Source of the DNA: Eudorina sp. 2006-703-Eu-15
Taxonomy: Eukaryota > Chlorophyta > Chlorophyceae > Chlamydomonadales > Volvocaceae
Direction: 5' to 3'
DNA: 64,000 bases
NCBI GenBank assembly: GCA_003117195.1
Contig: BDSI01000017.1
Span: 1,105,362-1,169,361, forward strand
Part shown: positions 56,669-64,000 of the stretch, piece by piece
Layout of the letters: each line of letters begins with the position of its first letter
How positions within the stretch are numbered: position 1 is the stretch's first letter
Made by a program: the position numbers and the translations under genes
The notes under the pieces: generated by a model
The model's database searches: none
What the model was told of the DNA's origin: nothing
The model's input: only the letters and a program-made list of their open reading frames with translations

Positions 56669-59553
56669 ATGGCGGCTACCGAGCTTGAAGAGTTAATAGG
56701 ATTTTTAGATGATTCGCGTAGTGAGGTACGACGCGATGGTGGCATCAATTGCTATGCGTATTTCTGCGCATTGTCGGCGTAGCTCCGAAACGTCGGTGTC
56801 CCTCGCATCCCCGCGCAGGTTCGCGCGATGTCCGCAGAGATAGTCGCCGGGTTGACTGCCAACGCGGAGGGCATTGACAAACTCAAAGTCCTCCAGCGGC
56901 CCCTGGTGGTCAAACTCTTCCGTTCCGCGGGCCTGGGCGGGGACGGCGCGCGCAAGGCGCTGGTGGCCCTGGTCAACCTATCGCACGACCCCGCCGTGGT
57001 CGACATGCTCCTTGACCTGGGTGTTGTCAACCGCGTCATGGACTTCATCCGCGAGGGCACCGTCCCACACGTGGATCTGCTGGTGGGTGTCGCTGCGGCC
57101 CCCTCGGCACACACGCACACACACGGCTCAGCTATCTTTTACACACACATGCACCCACTCAGTCAGTCACGCACTGACTCTTCGCCGGTTCCGGAGCTTC
57201 GCGATGAGGTCCCCCGCCTGCTGGCATATCGTTTGTTTAGCGCTGACAGGACGTACCCGTAGTCCCGTACCTCGGCCAACACACCGCACCACACCGCAGC
57301 TGCGCAGTGAGGCCGCCCGCCTGCATCGCCTCTGCCTCCGTGCCCTTTCGCGGCCCTCCCCCGGGGTTGCTGTCCGCCGCCGCGCCCGCAGACAAGCCTG
57401 CTGGCCAACGTCACGATCAGCGAGCAGGGCTCCAAGGAGCTGCTGCAGCTGGGAAAGGGCAGTCTGGAGGGTCTGCACATGTGGGTGCGGTAGGGGGGGG
57501 GCGGGGCTAGGGGGCGACGGGGCGAGGGGATGGCAGCGATTGCCGCGGCGAGTGGGAAAGGCGGGAGAGGACGGAGGGGAAGGAGGGGCGGGAGGGGTAG
57601 GATGAAGTGCGGGTGGGGAAGGAGGGGCAGGAGGGGAGGGGAGGAAGTGCCGACGGAGGCCACGGGCGAAGCCACGGCTTGATACGGTAACGGGGGACCT
57701 GTGGGCTGACTTACTCTTGCGTGTATATATGTAAGTACGGGCCTTCGTCTGTGTTGCCATACGGCTGTACAGGGCTGTGCTACTCAAGAAGTTTGTGGCG
57801 GGGGGCATCACGCTGTGCCCCGGCGACGCCGACCCGTACGAGCACGTGGCGTCCGTACTGACCAACGTGACGCGGCTGCGGGAGGCCAGGCTGTTGCTGC
57901 TACAGCCGGGCAGGGGGCTGCTGCAGGCGTTGGTGTCGCAGCTGCAGTCATGGAACGCGCTGCGGGGGTTGGGTGCGTCGGGCGCCTTGCGGAACTGCGT
58001 CCTGTCGGCCGAGGTGGGTGGCGGCTGGCGGGAGGGGGGCCAGAGGGGCCAACGGGATGGAATTACGGAAACTAGGACTCCCCATAAGTGTAAGCGTAAG
58101 TGCATGTATGAATGTACGGGAAAGCGGGCTGGTAAGCGCAAAACTTAATGGGAGTGTCGCTGTCCCCGTCACCGCTGTTGTTTCTGATTAGGAGGACGGC
58201 ACGCTTGACGCCATCTTGGAGGATCGTACGGTGTTGACGTACATGTTGAAGCCCATCAACGGTCAACCGCCGCTGGAGAAGGAGGACACGTAAGTTCCGA
58301 CGGTACTTGGCGTGGCTGTAGCAGGGGGGCTGTAAGGGCTATAGCGGGGGGACTGCAGGGGCTGCAGCAGGGTGGCTGCAGGGGCAGTAGCCACCCACAA
58401 CGGGTCGGAGGCGACTGTGTGAGCATCGAGAGGAGGGCGCCTTTCATCGCCCGACCCGATCCGATGGGCTGGGCAGACGATGACGCAGACGACGATGCAG
58501 CTGAATCCTCGGACAGCGGAAGACATGGAGGCAAGATGTCGCACGGATACCCTCTGCCGTACACGGAGCCACGTGTGTCCACCGGCCGGCCCTTACCTGC
58601 GCGCACCTGTGCGGCCCACCCCAGGACTCCGGTGTGCAGCACCACGCAGCCACGTGCACGCCTCCGACCCTGAACTGAATCTTTCGCGTGCCCCCCGCTG
58701 CCCCCGCTGCTCCCGCTGGCCCTGCTGCCCGCTCATTCGCCTATCTGTCTGTCTGTCTGTCAGGGTGCGGGAGTGCCTGGCGGAGTCGGTGCTGGTGATT
58801 GCGGGAACGGACAAGGGCCGGGACGCGCTGTGGGAGGCGGGCGCCCCGGAGGCCCTCCGGAAAGGGTAAGCTACGGTAGCTGGCGCGCGGGGAAGGGAGG
58901 AGGGCCCGAACGCTGTGTTCCGCACCTACCAGCTGACAGCCCCTGGCTCTTCACTGCCCGTGGAGCCGTTACCTGGGAGAGGAACTGGACGGCTTCAGCC
59001 CAGTCCTGCAGCGATGCGAGCCTGGAATTAACAACCAACGTACCGAGAACCACTGCGCCTTTCTGCCGACTGTCCTCACCGCCGTGTGTTTGTCGGCAGG
59101 CAGAGCGGGAGTGCGTGACATGCAGGGGGCATACCGTAGTCAAGCCCGGAAATGTCCGTATGGCACACGACTGCCCCATCCCGACAGCCTCATCCCTTGA
59201 AATACTTGACGCGCAATAGAAAACTGAGCCGCGAGAAGCGGAGTCTAGCTTGACAGGCGATTCAGGTGATGGAAGTAGGTACCACCCTGAACCCGAACGT
59301 GTGTGTGTGTGAGCGCAGGTACGAGGACGAGCAGCACCCCGGGGTGTGCGCGGCCATGGAGCGGACAGCCGAGATCTTCCTCTCGCACTCCACCATCGAC
59401 AGCGGCCCCTCGCCCGCCGTGATTGGCCTGGCCTCCAGCACCGCCAGGTCGGGCCACCAGCAGCACCAACAGCAACAACCGCAGGAACAACAGCAGGAGC
59501 CGTCGGAGCAGCAACAGGAGACGCGACCAGACGGGGCGGAACAGCGAGGGTGA
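56669..59553 (+). CDS. HGH1: HGH1 homologue, armadillo-type eEF2 folding factor
   Basis: Seven phase-consistent exons, 56669-56725, 56819-57082, 57392-57480, 57773-58013, 58192-58289, 58764-58865 and 59319-59553, give 361 residues (yeast and human proteins are about 390). The N-terminus ELIGFLDDSRSEVRAMSAEI is the HGH1 opening. It is followed by ALVALVNLSHDPAVVDMLL, SLLANVTISEQGSKELL, YEHVASVLTNVTRLREAR, GASGALRNCVLSAE, YMLKPINGQPPLEKED, and a final helical pair with CAAMERTAEIFL, all in HGH1 order. In yeast HGH1 works with the TRiC chaperonin to fold elongation factor eEF2 in the cytosol. The C-terminal Gln-rich tail (QQHQQQQPQEQQQ) is low-complexity. The start ATG lies in ACCATGG context. 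It is followed on the same strand by the ATP11-like gene. Confidence 0.94.
57481..57772 (+). other. G-run-rich intron 3 of HGH1
   Basis: The sense strand holds many closely spaced runs of three or more G, notably 57493-57530 and 57570-57650. Such spacing permits G-quadruplex folding in DNA or pre-mRNA. Seen directly; any effect on splicing is inference. Confidence 0.5.
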
Positions 59554-61485
59554 CATTGACCCCCTTGACGGCCAGCACACCAACCTCTAACAACCGCCGG
59601 CTCGAGCCCGGCAACGAACCCCACCCCGCCCGTGTTTGTCGCCGGGCTGGGTGTGTCGGGGCAGTTTTCTTGTCTTGTCAGGCCCCCATCCCGCGCCCGT
59701 ATGTGCGGCCGCCGCCGCCGCTGCCGCCGCCGCATCAGAAGCAACAACAGCAGCAGCGCTCCCAGCAGCGCCCCAAGCGGCAGTCAACGGAAGCAAGGAC
59801 CTCGCGAGGGCGCCACATCTCCGGCTAGGCTCCAACCAGTACTAGGGGGTCTTACATGCTGGGGTTTCATGCCAGGTCCGGGGAGGGGATGGAGCGCCCG
59901 GGGCCTCATTCGCGATGGGGGTCTGGTTGGAGGTGGTTGGAGGTGGTTGGCAGCTGAGAGCTGGCGGGAGTTCCGGCGGCCGTGAGGTTGCGTTGCGCCC
60001 ACCTTGCCGCAATGCGTTTGGGGGAAGGGAAGTGAGTACTACACATTCTGGATGTGCAGGAGCGAGCGCGGAGGGCAGGAGATCGTTGCAGGGCTGCTAG
60101 ACGCCGGATGGGCCGCCCCCCCCTGGGTGGGTGTCCCATGGGCTTCCGGCCTTCGTCAGCTGCGGCGGGGATCCTCCGTCCCTGGCATGAGTGGTGTTGT
60201 AATGTGTGTAAAAGAAAACTTGTGCGTGTGTGTTGAGGAAATCCAGCGAGAGGGTCAAGTGTGAGAAGGTGCACCGCACGACAAGGGTTGTGACGGGATA
60301 GTCCGGGGGGCCAGGGCCCTTAGGAAGCGATCGTTACAAGGGCCCTTAGGCGGGAATGAGCGGTTTTGGAGCAGTACGGCAATCGGACCCATCAGGGCTC
60401 CATCCAATTGGATCGACCCACGGGACGCGCAGGCCAACACCGGGTGGTTGTGGGTAGTTGAGGTGGTTATGCGGGTGGTGTCACGTGCGGGTGGACTTGG
60501 GTCCGCCTGAAGCCACGTCCAGACGAATAAGTGCGTTTGAGGCAGGGGGGCCGCAGGAAGGCGCCGGAGCCTTTATCGGGTCCGGGGGAGGACGTACTAG
60601 AAGACAGGCAGGCAGGCAGGCAGGGAGAGAGAGATACAGGGGGTTGCAGCGGACTGCGGGTCATCGTGACTGCGAATCCAGGGCGCTTCATCCGCGGAAG
60701 CAGGCGAGCAGCTGCCCTGGAGCGCCGACTTGACGATACGACCTTACGGTGTACAGTAACCTGTTCGGGGATGTGTTAGCTTGTATGACATGCTTCCTCA
60801 AGTTCAGGGGTTGGGCCTTTGCGCGATAGATCCTGCTAGAAGGCCTTATGGGGCCAAGACTGGTTGCAGCCGTCCTGGCTCGTGCTTTGTGCATTCACGC
60901 GCGCACTGCCCAATCAGGCCAGTAGGTAGACCTGACAGCCCCGACCCGATCAGGAATATCGAAGGCGTCTGACCATCGACTGCTGCGACCGATAGCGCTG
61001 CGGGTGGTGCAGTCGTGTCTCAAATGGTCCTGTATTGCAGTGAAGGCATGACGAATGATTGCTGGTACGAGCGTCGGTCAGGGGCGCAGGGGAGTGCAAC
61101 GGGTCCAATGCGTCACGAACATTGTGTGTGAGGACGGCATGAGACCCAGGGGCGGCGGCACCCACGCATTCGTGTCCATCTGCTGGCACGCGGCCGAGGG
61201 AAAGATTGTGAGAAGGCAGCAAGCAGCCTCCGGTGACCCGTAAAGCAGCCGTTGCAGATGGTGTCGGTCACAGGGCAGGCTTGAGCCCAGCTTCACCGCT
61301 GCAGTTCGTTAACTCAGCCGACATGCTCGTCCAGAAGTGCGTTGCTTGTTACAGAAAACAGAACATGCGGTCAACTCGCCTTGATCTAAATTACCTTGTC
61401 CCTGCATTTTCATAGTGATTGCTTGAATAGATGCAGCCCGCTTCAAATCGACTGGTTCGGACTTTCTTGGGGTGGGGGCGACACC
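59554..61485. other. intergenic between HGH1 and the ATP11-like gene
   Basis: Contains the HGH1 3' UTR and the promoter region of the next gene. There is an (AGGC)n microsatellite near 60605-60627 and a 12-bp direct repeat AGGGCCCTTAGG near 60311 and 60339. I see no gene. Confidence 0.45.
60198..60211 (+). terminator. two TGTAA polyadenylation-type signals after HGH1
   Basis: TGTAA occurs at 60198-60202 and again at 60207-60211, about 650 nt after the HGH1 stop. Two adjacent copies of the volvocine signal make this the best candidate 3' end for HGH1. Confidence 0.4.
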
Positions 61486-63429
61486 ATGCTGCAGCAGCTG
61501 CGACGGTGTGTCGCAGATTTCGGAACCAGATACATAGAAGTAACACGCAGGAATAACGTTGTCTCAAAATTACTGTAGGCAATATGGGCGCGCGCTGTTC
61601 CGCAGCAGGCGGGAATTAGCGGCATCTCAGCGCCATCGCCCAGCCAACTGGGTCAGGTGGTGAAGCTGGACGAGCTGCTGAAGAAAACCCGCGAGGAGGT
61701 TGCGGATATTTGGCTCAGGGTGAGCTGGCACTGGCAGGGGTCGCAGTTCTTTCCCGTCTGATGCGACCGCGAGTTCCCGTAGCCCAGCTTGAATGGGCCG
61801 TTCAACGCTTGTCCCGCACTTCGGCCGAAACCTTTGCACGGCCACAACCTCACCATGGCTCCATTGTATGCCTAAAAGGTCTGGGGGTGTACAACACGAT
61901 GGCGAGCAGTACTGCTTCGCCGCAACATCACCTGGCCGCCCGAGCCTCGCCGCTGTACTGTTTTCACTTCGGAACCGAATACATCACTTGGATCCCTTGA
62001 CCAACGCGCATCCACCGATGTGGGTTCTTACCGCAGTACCATGAAGACGGCAAGGACGGGCGGGTCGGCGCCGTACTAACTGCCGAGGAGTACGGCACGC
62101 TCGCAGAACGGGCCAAGGAGAGGTGAACAAAACAGCTACAGGGCACCGATGCGCTCGTTAGATTAAATTCCGCCCCAGCGCCCCAACCAACATTTGCTCT
62201 GAAAAAGTAAAAGCAATTTTCTGTGACGCATCGTTGCTGTGCTGCGCTGTTCTCCAGCCCGATGTTCGTCCTACCGCTGGCAAAGCCCGCCGGTTACGAG
62301 ACTCTCCTAATACAATGCCAACTGCCCTACATTCTGATTACGGGGCTGGAGGAGTTCAAGAGGTAGGTTATTTTGGTTGGTTGGTTGGGTCAATGGGTGC
62401 TGCGACCCTGGCTCAATTCCGCTGCGTAATGTCACCCCGTCGTTAGCGCAGTCCTCCAGTGGCGCCTCCAGTGGCGCCTCCAGTGGCGCCTCCAGTGGCG
62501 CACGGGACATTACGTTTGCAGCGGTGTTGCCGACCTACAAGCGATTGAAGAGGCTTTCAAGGGAGGGAACAGGGGGAGACAGTGCCCGGCGCAACCCGGC
62601 AGCCGCTAGTGCCCTGCCCTCGCATCCGTGTCCCGGTGCACACCCCACGCGGGCGCTGCCGGGCACTGCACTGCAGCGGCACTCTGCAGGTCCATCGCCC
62701 CCCCCCATGATCGCGGCCATGACGCTGCTCCGTTCGACCATGGGCCCTAGGAACGGCGTCGGCGCGCCGCCGTACTTGACCCTCACGCACTACCCGGAGC
62801 TGCGCGACTCGCACGGCGTCGTACTGGTTCGGGGTGACGTCATCCACGACAAGGGACTCACGAGGCAGGAGGTGCGCCGGGCTGTGTGTGTGTACACATG
62901 TCGTATTGGTGCTTGGTTTGGGTCGGGCGGGTCTCTTATATAAACACATGTCATAACTAATGAAGTACAATTGGTCATATGCGACCGACGAGAACGTTCC
63001 TGTCTGTTGGATATAACGGCTGGCTACCAGAACGGACTGGTAATGTGCTGTGCAGCCGGCGGCAGCGCTGCAGCCATGTCCATGCGAGCGCCTGCTGTAC
63101 CTGCCGTACCTGCCGTACCCGTCATCGTCGACGAGAAATAACGTTTGCTGAGGCTAGAGGCCCTGGAGGCCCAGGCGCCCTGTCCACAACCCTGCCGGGC
63201 CTGCATCGGACCCCAGCGCCCTGTCCCCTGGTCCACCCCATGCCTCACCCCCGCGCCCTGAGCCCCTGACCCGCCTGGCCCCCCGCGCCGCCAGGCGCGC
63301 ACGGCGATGGAGCTGGTCCGTGCCTTCTACACAAGCCCCGAGGACTATGCCCTGGTCCACAGCTTCAACCACAAACCCGCCCAGTTCGACTTTGGGGTGC
63401 TGCTCAGGAAGCTGAACATCTCAGCGTGA
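61486..63429 (+). CDS. ATP11: mitochondrial F1-ATPase assembly factor, ATP11/ATPAF1 family
   Basis: Six phase-consistent exons, 61486-61539, 61606-61719, 62037-62122, 62258-62362, 62751-62871 and 63295-63429, give 204 residues. Family blocks appear in order: LDELLKKTREEVADIWLR, YHEDGKDGRVGAVLTAEEY, PMFVLPLAKPAGYE, ILITGLEEFKR, APPYLTLTHYPEL, GVVLVRGDVIH, and MELVRAFYTSPEDYALVHSF to the end. ATP11 binds free F1 beta subunit in the matrix and prevents its aggregation before alpha/beta assembly. The start MLQQLRRCVADFGTRYIE looks like a short mitochondrial presequence (Arg-bearing, no acidic residue in the first ten); plant and animal members have longer N-termini, so an upstream exon is possible. 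The exon 5 acceptor (CCTAG at 62750) was chosen because it alone keeps phase and matches the family. Confidence 0.92.
62455..62502. repeat. 12-bp tandem repeat, 4 units, in ATP11 intron 4
   Basis: Four head-to-tail units of TCCAGTGGCGCC, the last ending in A. Intronic, probably a variable minisatellite. Confidence 0.9.
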
Positions 63430-64000
63430 GGTCGGTGGTTGGAACGGGTCGCAGCCGGCCCCGCAGTGGGGCCCCGACGTAATATCCCGAGTGCCAACAC
63501 CGGAGGAGCTGAGGAGCTGAGGCGCCAGGCGCGAGACAGGCAGGGGACGGCAGCCCGGCTGGGGGAAAGCAGGCGGCAGCCCCGTCAGAGGGACGGACTC
63601 CGCGTGCACTCCGGAAGGAAGCGGTGGGCTTCAGCCTGCTGGCAAGGTACCGCTTTTCGCGAGTCGCGGTGTGTGTGATCCCGCCCCCCCCCCTCCCACA
63701 CACACACACACCGGGTGGAGCAGCAGGGCAGGGTGTTGCGGTGCGCGGCGGAACCCCCGGGTCCGAGTGGCCGGGAAAGCAGGGGGCGGCGCGGGGCGGG
63801 TATCGGACATTTGGGCGGGGCGGGGCGCAGGGTTCAGCCCAGTGGAGACCGTGTGTGTGTGTGCTTGGCTGGTGGCGTCTTCACCGCCCGCCCGCGACGG
63901 CCATCATGTTGGGTTGGTGTCGGCGTGCGAGGGGTCGATGCGGGTGCGGCGGCCACCTCACCCGGGGTGCCCACACTCGGCGACTCCTCCGGATGTCCCA
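63430..64000. other. 3' flank of the ATP11-like gene to the window edge
   Basis: GC-rich, with a (CA)n run at about 63696-63712 and GGGCGGGG-type runs near 63785-63830. I found no TGTAA in it and see no gene. Confidence 0.4.

Overview
The window looks like nuclear DNA of a volvocine green alga (Chlamydomonas, Volvox or a relative); I cannot name the species. The grounds are GC-rich sequence, intron-dense genes with GTGAGC/GTAAGT-type donors and CAG acceptors, many low-complexity Ala/Gln/Pro/Ser runs, TGTAA polyadenylation-type signals, and gene families typical of this clade: a gametolysin-type (M11) matrix protease with hydroxyproline-rich-type SP repeats, a PPR-cyclin, and a BTB protein. 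There are no bacterial operons, CRISPR arrays, or recognisable tRNA or rRNA genes.

Layout. 1-44: a possible edge exon. 4250-10036 (-): a mitochondrial-type carrier with EF-hands. 11600-28070 (-): one very large gene that I could join into 25 exons with every splice phase agreeing (10,713 nt, 3,570 codons plus stop). It encodes a secreted/membrane M11 metalloprotease with two LamG-like domains, an Ig/PKD-like domain, thrombospondin-1 and EGF modules, an SP-rich stalk, one transmembrane helix and a roughly 745-residue cytosolic tail. A 236-bp hAT-type MITE lies in one of its introns. 28849-30418 (+): a small ankyrin protein, head to head with the giant gene. 32525-34237 (-): a BTB/POZ protein with a propeller-like N-terminal region. 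39777-43341 (-): a kinase-fold protein that lacks key catalytic residues. 45911-51390 (+): a PPR-SMR-cyclin protein of 960 residues. 56669-59553 (+): HGH1. 61486-63429 (+): an ATP11/ATPAF1 F1-ATPase assembly factor.

The genes form no pathway. Themes are extracellular matrix and membrane (giant protease), mitochondrion (carrier, ATP11), organelle RNA (PPR-cyclin), protein folding (HGH1, ATP11) and signalling or adaptor scaffolds (pseudokinase, BTB, ankyrin). The long gene-free stretches (1-4.2, 34.6-39.7 and 51.4-56.6 kb) hold mainly simple repeats and a strand-asymmetric composition that follows the direction of the neighbouring gene. The most remarkable object is the giant transmembrane metalloprotease. 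All exon models were built by eye from splice sites, frame and phase, and have not been checked against transcripts.
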